Source: Bradyrhizobium sp. URHD0069 (lineage in GTDB: Bacteria; Pseudomonadota; Alphaproteobacteria; Rhizobiales; Xanthobacteraceae). Taken from it: a stretch of 64,000 bases of DNA. Below, in pieces: positions 54,536 to 63,103 of the stretch. Made by a program: the position numbers and the translations under genes. The stretch's first letter is position 1. Each line of letters begins with the position of its first letter. The stretch lies in the NCBI RefSeq assembly GCF_000701345.1, contig NZ_JNIJ01000038.1, positions 1 through 64,000 of the forward strand, written 5' to 3'. Below the pieces are notes generated by a model. It had not been told where the DNA came from, ran no database searches, and saw only the letters and a program-made list of their open reading frames with translations.

Positions 54536-55504
54536 ATGGCATCGAATCTGGACACCCTGGTCACGGTTTTCGGAGGATCGGGCTTTCTGGGGCGAAACGT
54601 GGTCCGCGCGCTCGCCAAGCGCGACTACCGGATCCGGGTCGCGGTGCGGCGGCCGGAACTGGCCGGGCATCTGCAGCCGCTCGGCAAGGTCGGCCAGATC
54701 CACGCCGTGCAGGCGAACTTGCGCTACCCGGCTTCCGTCGAGGCCGCGATGCGCGACTCGCATGTTGCCATCAATCTCGTGGGCATCCTGACCGAGGGTG
54801 GCGCGCAGAGGTTCGACGCGGTGCAGGGCGTAGGCGCCGGCACGGTGGCAAGGGCCGCCGGCGCGGTCGATGCGCGGATGGTGCATGTTTCCGCAATCGG
54901 CGCCGACGAGAATTCGCTATCGGGTTACGCGCGCTCCAAGGCCGCGGGCGAAAAAGCGGTGCTGTCGGCTATACCTTCGGCCACGATCATGCGGCCTTCC
55001 ATCATGTTCGGTCCGGAGGACCAGTTCACCAACCGCTTTGCGTCGCTGGCTCGAATTTCGCCGGTGCTGCCGCTGATCGGCGGCGGCGTCACCAGGCTGC
55101 AGCCGGTTTACGTCAGCGATGTCGCGACCGCCGTTGCCGACGCCGTCGACGGCAAGACAAAGCCCGGCGCGACCTATGAGCTCGGCGGCCCGGAAGTGCT
55201 GACCATGCGCGAGATCATGGAAATTATCCTGGCGACCATCGAACGCCGGCGCACGATGATTTCGCTGCCGTTTGGGCTGGCTAAACTCCAGGCGCTGTTC
55301 CTGCAGTTCGCGCCGGGGCCGCTAAAACTGACACCGGACCAGGTAGAGCTGCTGCGCTCCGACAATGTGGTCTCGGACGCGGCGAAAGCCGCCGGCCTGA
55401 CCCTCGAAGGACTGGGAATCGCAGCGGATACGCTGGAAGCCATCGCGCCGCTATACCTTTGGCGCTTCCGCGCTGCCGGGCAGTTTCAAAGGAACGGCGC
55501 GTAG
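54536..55504 (+). CDS. NDUFA9-like NAD(P)-binding protein
   Basis: The 322-residue short-chain dehydrogenase-fold protein has the dinucleotide motif VTVFGGSGFLGRNVVRALA and the segment VAINLVGILTEGGAQRFDAV. YARSKAAGEKAV follows, then IMRPSIMFGPEDQFTNR. It resembles the complex I accessory subunit NDUFA9 and related complex-I assembly or sugar-epimerase-like proteins. The ATG at 54536 has AGGAAA upstream. The neighbouring uppP is in the opposite direction. Confidence 0.85.
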   Translation: MASNLDTLVTVFGGSGFLGRNVVRALAKRDYRIRVAVRRPELAGHLQPLGKVGQIHAVQANLRYPASVEAAMRDSHVAINLVGILTEGGAQRFDAVQGVGAGTVARAAGAVDARMVHVSAIGADENSLSGYARSKAAGEKAVLSAIPSATIMRPSIMFGPEDQFTNRFASLARISPVLPLIGGGVTRLQPVYVSDVATAVADAVDGKTKPGATYELGGPEVLTMREIMEIILATIERRRTMISLPFGLAKLQALFLQFAPGPLKLTPDQVELLRSDNVVSDAAKAAGLTLEGLGIAADTLEAIAPLYLWRFRAAGQFQRNGA

Positions 55505-55669
55505 CGCGAGCCGGGACCCATACCCCGTGAACTCTCATTGTGGCAGTGTGGCAGATAGCTTCCGTTGCACTAATGCCGGGCTTCTGGGTACCCTTAAGTT
55601 CACAAACGAAGTGCAACCCTCCCCGCCTTCACGGTGACGACCCAAGAACGGTGACGACCCAAGAGAAGC

Positions 55670-56476
55670 CTACTTCCCTATCGCCAGTGCGATCAGGCCC
55701 AGCGTACCGACGATGATGCGCCACCACGCGAACAGCGTGAAGCCGTGGCGGGTAACGTAGGTCAAAAAAGTCTTCACCACGATCATCGCCGTGACGAATG
55801 AGACCACGAAGCCGATCGCGACGATGCCTAAGTGATCGGTGGTCATATCGGCGCGGTTCTTGTAAAAATCGTAGGCGAAGGCGCCGACCATGGTCGGGAT
55901 CGCCAGGAAGAACGAAAACTCCGCCGCCGCGCGCTTGTCGGCCCCCAACAGCATCGCCCCGACGATGCTGGCACCGGAACGCGACACGCCCGGGATCATC
56001 GCAACGCATTGCGCGAACCCGATGTAGAGATACATCGGCAGTGGGAATGTCGTGGCCTCGTGTTCGTGCGGCTTGAGATCGAGCTGGTCGACCCACAACA
56101 GGATCGCGCCGCCGACGATCAGCGAAAAACACACCACCCACGGATTGAACAAGAATGCCTTGATGTAACCGCCGGCCAAGGCGCCGATTACCGCCGCAGG
56201 CAGGAACGCCACCAGCACGCCGACCACGAACCGTCGCGCATAGGGGTCGTTGAAGGTGTCGAGCGCGATCCGCCACAATTTGGCAAAATAGAGGGCGACA
56301 ATGGCGAGAATCGCGCCGAGCTGAATCAGCACCGCGAAGCTCTCCCAGAAACTGCCCTCGCCGAGATCGAAGAAGCGTTCTGCAAGCAACAAATGGCCCG
56401 TCGAGGAAACGGGCAGGAATTCCGTGACACCCTCAATGATGCCGAGAATCACTGCGCTGAATGCATCAGACATCAT
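55670..56476 (-). CDS. uppP: Undecaprenyl-diphosphatase
   Basis: The 268-residue membrane phosphatase recycles undecaprenyl pyrophosphate for peptidoglycan synthesis. The active-site blocks EGVTEFLPVSSTGHLLLAE and PGVSRSGASIVGAMLLGADK are present. There are about eight helices. The start could be either of two consecutive ATGs (56476 or 56473). Confidence 0.97.
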   Translation of the reverse strand: MMSDAFSAVILGIIEGVTEFLPVSSTGHLLLAERFFDLGEGSFWESFAVLIQLGAILAIVALYFAKLWRIALDTFNDPYARRFVVGVLVAFLPAAVIGALAGGYIKAFLFNPWVVCFSLIVGGAILLWVDQLDLKPHEHEATTFPLPMYLYIGFAQCVAMIPGVSRSGASIVGAMLLGADKRAAAEFSFFLAIPTMVGAFAYDFYKNRADMTTDHLGIVAIGFVVSFVTAMIVVKTFLTYVTRHGFTLFAWWRIIVGTLGLIALAIGK

Positions 56477-56673
56477 GACATTGGCCCATTATGGATGCGG
56501 TCCCGTGATGATCGATATCGACCGAAAAAGCCGGGTCCTTCTCGCCTATTCGCTTCTCTGCCGCAACGTGAAAAATATCAGATGCGGGTTGCCTGAATCG
56601 CGTGCTTCGGTAGTTTGGCGCCGCTTTAGGCGATTGAGGCTTTCTTAAGCACCGCGAAACTACCAAGGGATTC

Positions 56674-57366
56674 ATGTTCACGCTGTTTCATCACTCGTTC
56701 TGTCCGCATTCGCGCTTCATTCGCCTGGCGCTGGGCGAGCACGGTCTCGATGTGCGGCTGGTGGAAGAGCGGGTCTGGGAGCGGCGCGAGGCGTTTCTGG
56801 CGCTCAATCCCGCGGCCACCACACCGGTACTGGTCCCCGAGGACCAGCCCGCAATTCCCGGCGCCGCAATCATCGCCGAGTATCTCGATGAAACCCATGG
56901 TGCTGGCATGGGTGACCGGCGGCTGCTGCCCACCACGATGAGCGAGCGCATCGAGGTGCGCCGGCTGATAGCGTGGTTCAACGAAAAATTTTTCGAGGAG
57001 GCCTCCAGTCCGCTGGTCACCGAGCGCATCTATAAGCGCTTCATGAGGGAGGATCATGGCGGCGGCGCGCCGGCAGCGGATGTAATCCGCGCCGCGAAAG
57101 CAAATGTGCGTTATCATCTGGCCTATATCGGCTGGCTGGCGCAGAGGCGGAATTATCTGGCCGGTGACCGCCTCACCTATGCGGATCTCGCCGCCGCGGC
57201 GCATCTTTCGGCGATCGACTATCTGGGCGACGTGCCATGGATCGAGGACGACGCGGCAAAGGCGTGGTACGCGCGGGTGAAATCCCGCCCGTCGTTCCGT
57301 CCGCTGCTGAGCGAGTGGCTGGCGGGCGTGCCGGCGTCGCGCACCTACGTGGATCTCGACTTCTGA
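56674..57366 (+). CDS. fzlA: FzlA-like glutathione S-transferase fold protein
   Basis: The 230-residue protein has a GST N-terminal thioredoxin fold (FTLFHHSFCPHSRFIRLALGE) with a CPHS motif and a C-terminal helical domain. In Caulobacter the FtsZ-binding protein FzlA is a GST homologue of this size with a short conserved tail like the one here (YVDLDF); it is needed for division. It overlaps queG. A plain GST role cannot be excluded. Confidence 0.75.
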   Translation: MFTLFHHSFCPHSRFIRLALGEHGLDVRLVEERVWERREAFLALNPAATTPVLVPEDQPAIPGAAIIAEYLDETHGAGMGDRRLLPTTMSERIEVRRLIAWFNEKFFEEASSPLVTERIYKRFMREDHGGGAPAADVIRAAKANVRYHLAYIGWLAQRRNYLAGDRLTYADLAAAAHLSAIDYLGDVPWIEDDAAKAWYARVKSRPSFRPLLSEWLAGVPASRTYVDLDF

Positions 57367-58517
57367 ACGCAGCTGTCAAGCTTTCTCCCGCCGACCTGAA
57401 AACCGCGCTCGCCAGCGAAGCGCGCGCCCTTGGATTCGATTGCGTTGGCGTTGCCGATCCGGATGCGATTGCGAAGGCGGCCAGGCATTTCCGCAGCTTC
57501 CTTGATGCCGGCGCGCATGGCGACATGGACTGGCTCGCTGCCAATCCGGAACGCCGCGCCGATCCGCGCGTGCTATGGTCAGGCGTGCGTTCGGTCGTCA
57601 TGCTGGGCGTCAATTACGGGCCCGATCAAAATCCGCTGGCTATCCTGCACCAGCGCACGCGCGGCGCGATTTCGGTCTATGCGCAAGGCGATGACTACCA
57701 CGATTTGATCAAGAAGCGGCTGAAAGCGGTGGCACGATGGCTGGTCGCTGCATCAGACTGCGAGGTCAAGGTGTTCGTCGATACCGCCGCGGTCATGGAA
57801 AAGCCCTTGGCACAGGCGGCGGGACTGGGCTGGCAAGGCAAACACACCAATCTTGTTTCACGCGAATTCGGCTCATGGCTGTTTCTGGGAGCGATCTTCA
57901 CCACGCTGGATTTGTCGCGCGACGAGGCGGATATCGATCATTGCGGGACATGTCGGGCCTGCCTCGACATCTGCCCGACCGCGGCGTTCCCCGCGCCCTA
58001 CAAGCTCGATGCAAGGCGCTGCATTTCCTATCTCACCATCGAGAGCAAAGGCCCGATCCCGCATGAATTTCGCAAAGCGATCGGCAACCGCATCTATGGC
58101 TGCGACGATTGCCTCGCGGTATGCCCATGGAACAAGTTCGCGCAGGCGGGGCGCGAAGCAAAACTAGCTGCGCGCGATGAATTGCGCGCGCCTGAACTCG
58201 CCGGGCTCGCGCGGCTCGACGACGCCGCATTTCGAACACTGTTTGCAAAATCGCCGGTCAAACGCATCGGCCGCGACCGGTTTATCCGCAACGTGCTGAT
58301 CGCGATCGGCAACTCCAACGATCGCGCGTTGGCCACCGACGCCCAGCGCCTGCTCGAGGACAAAAGCCCGCTGGTTCGCGGCGCCGCGGCCTGGGCGCTG
58401 GCGCAACTAACCGGACCGGAGGAATTCGCGGCGCTGGCGAAGGAGGCGCTGAATACTGAGGCGGATGAGAGCGTACGCGCCGAATGGCGACTAGCTGGCA
58501 CAAATGCCAACCCCTGA
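57363..58517 (+). CDS. queG: Epoxyqueuosine reductase
   Basis: The enzyme reduces epoxyqueuosine to queuosine in tRNA using cobalamin and two 4Fe-4S clusters. The cluster motifs are CGTCRACLDICP and CDDCLAVCPWNKF. Family similarity begins at ADLKTALASEARALGFD, just after the fzlA stop. No ATG, GTG or TTG precedes that point closely. The best start is a CTG at 57363 overlapping the fzlA TGA (CTGA), giving 384 residues. An ATG at 57237 gives 426 residues but adds 42 residues in the fzlA overlap. Start uncertain. Confidence 0.92.
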   Translation: MNAAVKLSPADLKTALASEARALGFDCVGVADPDAIAKAARHFRSFLDAGAHGDMDWLAANPERRADPRVLWSGVRSVVMLGVNYGPDQNPLAILHQRTRGAISVYAQGDDYHDLIKKRLKAVARWLVAASDCEVKVFVDTAAVMEKPLAQAAGLGWQGKHTNLVSREFGSWLFLGAIFTTLDLSRDEADIDHCGTCRACLDICPTAAFPAPYKLDARRCISYLTIESKGPIPHEFRKAIGNRIYGCDDCLAVCPWNKFAQAGREAKLAARDELRAPELAGLARLDDAAFRTLFAKSPVKRIGRDRFIRNVLIAIGNSNDRALATDAQRLLEDKSPLVRGAAAWALAQLTGPEEFAALAKEALNTEADESVRAEWRLAGTNANP

Positions 58518-58652
58518 TCCTGATGAGGGGGCGGCCTTCGCGATCGAGCAGCACCACGGCGCCGACGGAGGAAGCATCACCCCTCCAGATGCCGCGGCGT
58601 GCCGGATCGCCCGCCTGCACGGGCGATGAACCTTGAGCAAGCGCCGGGAGCC

Positions 58653-59441
58653 TCACCCAATCTCCGCCACCGCCGCGATGATCCGCGCGATGTCCTGCGG
58701 CCGCGACAGGCGGTGATCGCCATCCTGGATCATGGTCAGCACCACGTCATCGCTCGGCAGCCGATGCGCCAGCGCGAACGCATGCTGCCACGGCACGTCC
58801 GGATCCTGCCCGCCCTGCAGGATGCGCACCGGGCAGCCCACTTCGATGGCGCTGCCGAGCAACAGATGGTTGCGGCCCTCCTCGATCAGCGCGCGCGTGA
58901 TCGGGTAGGGCTCGCCGTATTGTGAGGGCCGCAGCCACAGGCCATTGGTCTCGATCTCCCGACGGACTTCCGGCGAAAAACCGTTCCACATCAACTGTTC
59001 GGTGAAATCCGGCGCGGGCGCGATCAACACCAGCCCGGCCAGCGACGCCCGGCTTCCGCCGCGTTTCGCGATCTCACGCGCCAACAATAGCGCCATCCAA
59101 CCGCCCATCGATGAGCCGATCACGACCTGCGGGCCGGCGCAGAAGCGGTCGAATACCGCGACGCTCTCTTCCAGCCAGCGTCCGATGGTGCCGTCGACGA
59201 ACGCACCGCCGGATTCGCCATGGCCGGAATAATCGAATCGAACGCAGGCCCGATGGTGCTCGGCGGCCCATGCGTCCAGCGCCAGCACCTTGGTACCCTT
59301 CATGTCCGAATTGAAGCCGCTCAGCCAAAACAGCCCGGGCGAGCCGCCGGGGCGGGCGCGCACGGCAATGCGGCGTGCAGCGCTCTCCTTGCCGACCGCG
59401 ATAAAGACGGGTTCCTGATCGGGTGCAGCGGAATTGGTCAT
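58653..59441 (-). CDS. Alpha/beta hydrolase
   Basis: The 262-residue hydrolase has the nucleophile elbow VIGSSMGGWMALLLA, an oxyanion-type segment LFWLSGFNSDMKGTKV, FDYSGHGESGG and the His in DGDHRLSRPQD. It resembles ABHD10/13-type serine hydrolases; substrate unknown. The ATG at 59441 is chosen because similarity starts just after it; an ATG at 59504 would add 21 residues. The gene is convergent with queG. Confidence 0.88.
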   Translation of the reverse strand: MTNSAAPDQEPVFIAVGKESAARRIAVRARPGGSPGLFWLSGFNSDMKGTKVLALDAWAAEHHRACVRFDYSGHGESGGAFVDGTIGRWLEESVAVFDRFCAGPQVVIGSSMGGWMALLLAREIAKRGGSRASLAGLVLIAPAPDFTEQLMWNGFSPEVRREIETNGLWLRPSQYGEPYPITRALIEEGRNHLLLGSAIEVGCPVRILQGGQDPDVPWQHAFALAHRLPSDDVVLTMIQDGDHRLSRPQDIARIIAAVAEIG

Positions 59442-59715
59442 GGGATTGCCACTCTGGTCCGCTGCTCTTTGATTGAGCACACGCGATCCGTCAATGGACG
59501 CCAATATCGTCGCTGGTGCTCCCGCGACGCTTGCGCAGCGAACCCTTGCCCTCTATGTGGGCTGGTCTAAGCATTCCGTGCCAGCCAGCGTTGTTTGGCG
59601 TGACCAAAATGCCGCGCATTTGATGGTTTTCATGCACGAACATACGAGTCGGCTTGCCCGCTGAGCCTTATTCCTTCAAACTATCGCCTTCGTTCACAAC
59701 CTTGGAGAGTTACCC
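59442..59715. promoter_or_regulatory. Divergent region between hydrolase and infC
   Basis: 274 bases with no real gene; it must include the infC promoter. I could not identify sigma-70 boxes with confidence. Confidence 0.3.
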
Positions 59716-60255
59716 ATTCGCCGTCCCAACAGAGCCCCGCCCGCTGCCGCCAAAGACGGGCCGCGCACCAACGATGAAATCCGCAACGCACAGGTTCAGC
59801 TGATCGATCAGAACGGCACGAACCATGGCACCGTCGAGACGGTGGCCGCCATCAAGATGGCCCTCGAAGCAGGCATGGACCTGGTCGAGATTTCGCCGAA
59901 TACCAATCCTCCCGTTTGCAAGATCATGGACTACGGGAAGTTCAAATATTCGGCGCAGAAAAAAGCCGCGGAAGCCCGCAAGAAGCAGAAGATCGTCGAA
60001 ATCAAGGAGATCAAGCTGCGGCCGATGATCGACGATCACGATTACGACGTGAAGATGCGCGCGATGCAGCGGTTCTTCGAGGAGGGCGACAAGGTCAAGG
60101 TCACCTTGCGCTATCGCGGCCGCGAAATGGCGCATCAGGAAATCGGCACCAAGCTGCTGGACAAGGTCAAAAGCGACGTCGCTGATATCGCGAAAGTCGA
60201 GCAGGACGCGCGTTTCGAAGGCCGTCAGGTGGTAATGGTTCTGGCGCCGCGCTGA
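59716..60255 (+). CDS. infC: Translation initiation factor IF-3, with ATT start
   Basis: The 179-residue IF-3 has the N-terminal part (RTNDEIRNAQVQLID), the linker MDYGKFKYSAQKKAAEARKK and the C-terminal domain (IKLRPMIDDHDYDVKMR). The full-length N-terminus only works from the ATT at 59716, with GGAGAG upstream; the first ATG (59842) would remove a third of the protein. Rare AUU starts permit IF-3 autoregulation in other bacteria. It leads the infC-rpmI-rplT-pheST run. Confidence 0.95.
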   Translation: MRRPNRAPPAAAKDGPRTNDEIRNAQVQLIDQNGTNHGTVETVAAIKMALEAGMDLVEISPNTNPPVCKIMDYGKFKYSAQKKAAEARKKQKIVEIKEIKLRPMIDDHDYDVKMRAMQRFFEEGDKVKVTLRYRGREMAHQEIGTKLLDKVKSDVADIAKVEQDARFEGRQVVMVLAPR

Positions 60256-60292
60256 TCCGTATCTGCTATTTGCGTTTGTCGATTTAGAATAG

Positions 60293-60325
60293 GGCCCGCC
60301 GATCATCCGGCGGGCCATTTTCTTT
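60293..60325 (+). terminator. Terminator after infC
   Basis: GGCCCGCCG and CGGCGGGCC form a nine-base-pair stem around ATCATC, followed by ATTTTCTTT. It lies 38 bases past the infC stop, so rpmI-rplT probably has its own promoter. Confidence 0.85.
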
Positions 60326-60797
60326 CGCGACGACGCGTGCCCCGGATGCTGCGCAGCGCCACAAGCGCGTGCTCGACGCGCTATGTTGATCCCGGATCCA
60401 TATTCTTAAGGGCGCCCTGCAGGTCCAAGCTCAGCGGTACCGGGCGCTGCGAGAAACGCCGCCACAAAGGCCACCGCGACGCCCACAGGCTTTGGAAATC
60501 GGCAAAAACTCCGGCTAAAACCGACATTTTCCCCATTTTTTCCCATTTTTGGCGACTCCGCTTGAGGTCTGAGGTGGTGCATCAGAACCCTGCGGTTCCA
60601 TTGTTCATCGTTGCCAATCTGATTTGGCTCTGCCATAAGCGCAACCTCATCGCCCGGCTGATCAAGGGCTGCCGTGGCGATGCCTCTGCTGATTGTTTCG
60701 CTTAAGAAATAATCGAGCATTTTCAACGCTCTAACGAGCATTTAGCCGGCCGGACGCCCTCGCGGGCGCTTTCGTGTTGCGGCAACAGGAGAGCCAA
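60326..60797 (+). promoter_or_regulatory. Long leader region upstream of rpmI
   Basis: 472 bases with no gene I can support. Just before rpmI (60755-60775) is a GCCC-TCGC-GGGC hairpin followed by TTTCG, which could be an attenuator or a ribosomal-protein leader of the L20-binding type. The rest contains T-rich and palindromic stretches; the function is unresolved. Confidence 0.35.
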
Positions 60798-60998
60798 ATG
60801 CCCAAGCTGAAGACCAAGTCAGGCGCTAAAAAGCGCTTCAAGGTGACTGCCACCGGCAAAGTGATGCACGCCCAGCGCGGCAAGCGCCACGGCATGATCA
60901 AGCGGACGAAAAAGCAGATTCGTCAGCTCCGCGGCACCCGCGTGCTGTTCAAGACCGACGGCGACAACATCAAGAAATATTTCTTGCCGAACGCCTGA
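60798..60998 (+). CDS. rpmI: 50S ribosomal protein L35
   Basis: The 66-residue basic protein begins PKLKTKSGAKKRFKVTATGK and ends KKYFLPNA. The ATG at 60798 follows ACAGGAGAG and is preferred to 60774. It is 77 bases before rplT. Confidence 0.98.
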   Translation: MPKLKTKSGAKKRFKVTATGKVMHAQRGKRHGMIKRTKKQIRQLRGTRVLFKTDGDNIKKYFLPNA

Positions 60999-61075
60999 TC
61001 GCTCTCGCGGTCCCATTAGCCGAGCCGCGTCCGCGCGGCGATCCGTCCCCTCTTTTCAGATCAAGGAGATCCGTC

Positions 61076-61435
61076 ATGTCTCGCGTCAAACGCGGTGTGA
61101 CCTCTCACGCCAAGCACAAGAAAGTCTACAAGGCCGCCAAGGGTTTTTACGGCCGCCGCAAGAACACCATCCGCGCCGCCAAGGCCGCGGTCGAGAAGGC
61201 CGGGCAATACGCTTTCCGTGACCGCAAGCGCAAGAAGCGCACCTTCCGCGCGCTGTGGATCCAGCGCCTCAATGCCGCGGTGCGTCCGTTCGGCATGACC
61301 TACAGCGTGTTTATCAACGGGCTTTCCAAGTCGGGCATCACGGTCGACCGCAAGGTATTGTCGGATCTCGCCATCAACGAGCCGGCGGCGTTCCAGGCGA
61401 TCGCGGAAAAGGCCAAGGCCGCGCTGGCGGCGTAA
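61076..61435 (+). CDS. rplT: 50S ribosomal protein L20
   Basis: The 119-residue protein has the family blocks SRVKRGVTSHAKHKKV, AKGFYGRRKNTIRAAK and RFAL-like WIQRLNAAVRPFGMTYSVF. A perfect AAGGAGAT site precedes the ATG. Usually autoregulates rpmI-rplT by binding its leader. Confidence 0.98.
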   Translation: MSRVKRGVTSHAKHKKVYKAAKGFYGRRKNTIRAAKAAVEKAGQYAFRDRKRKKRTFRALWIQRLNAAVRPFGMTYSVFINGLSKSGITVDRKVLSDLAINEPAAFQAIAEKAKAALAA

Positions 61436-61473
61436 CTTCACAATCGCTGCGGCGTCTTGCAATCCGGTGTCAT

Positions 61474-61555
61474 GCCCCGCGCAAGCGGGGCATCCAGTAA
61501 CCACCGACCAACATTTTGATTCCGGGGGTTACTGGATCATCCGCTTCCGCGGATG
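61474..61555. repeat. Multi-hairpin intergenic repeat between rplT and pheS
   Basis: Three palindromes occur in order: GCCCCGC-GCAA-GCGGGGC (61474-61491), ATCCAGTAACC with GGTTACTGGAT (61492-61502 and 61527-61537), and CATCCGC-TTCC-GCGGATG (61538-61555). They form a compact dispersed-repeat unit. The first could also act as a terminator for rplT, but there is no T-run. Confidence 0.75.
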
Positions 61556-61607
61556 ATGGCGGCCTTCTGCTGGACTGCGAGCGCGCTCCCAACAGGTGAT
61601 CGTCGCC

Positions 61608-62690
61608 ATGTCCGACCTTGCAAATCTCGAATCGCAAATTCTCGGCCAGATCGCCGCTGCCGGCGACGAAGCCGCGCTGGAAGCCGTGCGCGTCGCGGCG
61701 CTCGGCAAGAAGGGCTCGATTTCCGCGCTGTTGGCGACGCTTGGCAAAATGTCGCCGGACGAACGCAAGACGCAAGGTGCGGCGATCAATCTGGCCAAGG
61801 ACAAGGTCACGCAGGCGCTGACCGCGCGCCGCGACATATTGAAGTCCGCAGCGCTTGACGCGCGGCTTGCGTCGGAAACCATCGACGTCACGCTGCCGCT
61901 GCGCGAAGCACCCGCCGAGCAGGGCCGGATTCATCCGCTCAGCCAGGTGATGGACGAACTCACGGCGATATTCGCCGACATGGGATTTGCCATCGCCGAG
62001 GGCCCGGATATCGAGACCGACGATTATAATTTTACAAAGCTGAATTTCCCCGAGGGCCATCCGGCGCGGGAGATGCACGACACGTTCTTCTTCAATCCGA
62101 AGGACGATGGCTCGCGCCTGCTGTTACGCACCCACACTTCACCGGTGCAGGTACGCACCATGCTCACCCAGAAGCCGCCGATCCGCGTCATCTGTCCGGG
62201 CCGCACCTATCGCATCGATTCCGACGCGACCCACACGCCGCAGTTTCATCAGGTCGAGGGCCTCGTCATCGACAAGGGCTCGCATCTCGGTCACCTCAAA
62301 TGGATCCTGCACGAATTCTGCAAGGCGTTCTTCGAAGTCGATCACATCAACATGCGATTCCGCCCGTCGTTCTTTCCGTTCACCGAGCCGTCGCTCGAGG
62401 TCGATATCCAGTGCCGCCGCGACAAGGGCGAAATCCGCTTCGGCGAAGGCGAAGACTGGCTGGAGATTCTGGGCTGCGGCATGGTGCATCCGAACGTGCT
62501 GCGCGCCTGCGGCATCGATCCCGATGTCTATCAGGGCTTTGCCTGGGGCATGGGCATCGACCGCATCGCGATGCTGAAATACGGCATGTCCGATCTGCGG
62601 CAACTGTTCGAGAGCGACGTACGCTGGCTCAATCACTACGGTTTCAAGCCGCTCGATGTCCCGACGCTGGCGGGAGGATTGAGTTCGTGA
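61608..62690 (+). CDS. pheS: Phenylalanyl-tRNA synthetase alpha subunit
   Basis: The 360-residue catalytic subunit has class II motifs: HPLSQVMDELTAIFADMGF, RTHTSPVQVRTML and the motif-3 region GMGIDRIAMLKYGM. The ATG at 61608 is chosen over 61596 because similarity begins MSDLANLE. The stop overlaps the next gene (GTGA). Confidence 0.97.
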   Translation: MSDLANLESQILGQIAAAGDEAALEAVRVAALGKKGSISALLATLGKMSPDERKTQGAAINLAKDKVTQALTARRDILKSAALDARLASETIDVTLPLREAPAEQGRIHPLSQVMDELTAIFADMGFAIAEGPDIETDDYNFTKLNFPEGHPAREMHDTFFFNPKDDGSRLLLRTHTSPVQVRTMLTQKPPIRVICPGRTYRIDSDATHTPQFHQVEGLVIDKGSHLGHLKWILHEFCKAFFEVDHINMRFRPSFFPFTEPSLEVDIQCRRDKGEIRFGEGEDWLEILGCGMVHPNVLRACGIDPDVYQGFAWGMGIDRIAMLKYGMSDLRQLFESDVRWLNHYGFKPLDVPTLAGGLSS

Positions 62691-63103
62691 GCGCGAGTGA
62701 CGTCCCCGAGCAATATCGCGGCCTGCGTTCCTTCGCATTCGGCGACGGGCCGCGGCTTGCCGACGAACTGCTCGAGCTCGTCCTGAAGGGCGTCAAGACC
62801 GCGACTTGCAGCACCGAGGATGAACCGAACACGTCGACGCCGGGCGAGCGCTGGATCGTGCTCGACGGGCGCGGGACACCCCGATGCGTGATCGAATCGA
62901 CAGAGGTGACCTATCGCCGCTACGGCGAAGTGGATGCAGCCTTTGCGCGCGATGAGGGCGAAGGCGATTGCAGCCTCGCCTACTGGCGCGAGGCGCATCG
63001 AGAGTATTTCGGACGACAGGGAAAGTTCAGCGAAGACATGATGCTGATGTGCGAGCGCTTTCGTCTGGTTGAGACTTTCGCAGATCACAGAGTTGCATCA
63101 TGA
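62687..63103 (+). CDS. ASCH-domain protein between pheS and pheT
   Basis: The 138-residue product is a PUA-like ASCH domain: FAFGDGPRLADELLELVLKG, KTATCSTEDE, VLDGRGTPRCVIESTEV and the helix-rich end SLAYWREAHREYFGR. ASCH domains bind RNA or nucleic-acid-derived molecules; some are N4-acetylcytidine amidohydrolases. The GTG start overlaps pheS (GTGA) and its stop overlaps pheT (ATGA), so all three are coupled. Confidence 0.9.
   Translation: MSASDVPEQYRGLRSFAFGDGPRLADELLELVLKGVKTATCSTEDEPNTSTPGERWIVLDGRGTPRCVIESTEVTYRRYGEVDAAFARDEGEGDCSLAYWREAHREYFGRQGKFSEDMMLMCERFRLVETFADHRVAS

Noticed and set aside
60337..60705. 122-codon frame in the infC-rpmI gap
   Set aside because: Composition resembles translated repeat DNA, with no family or ribosome site.
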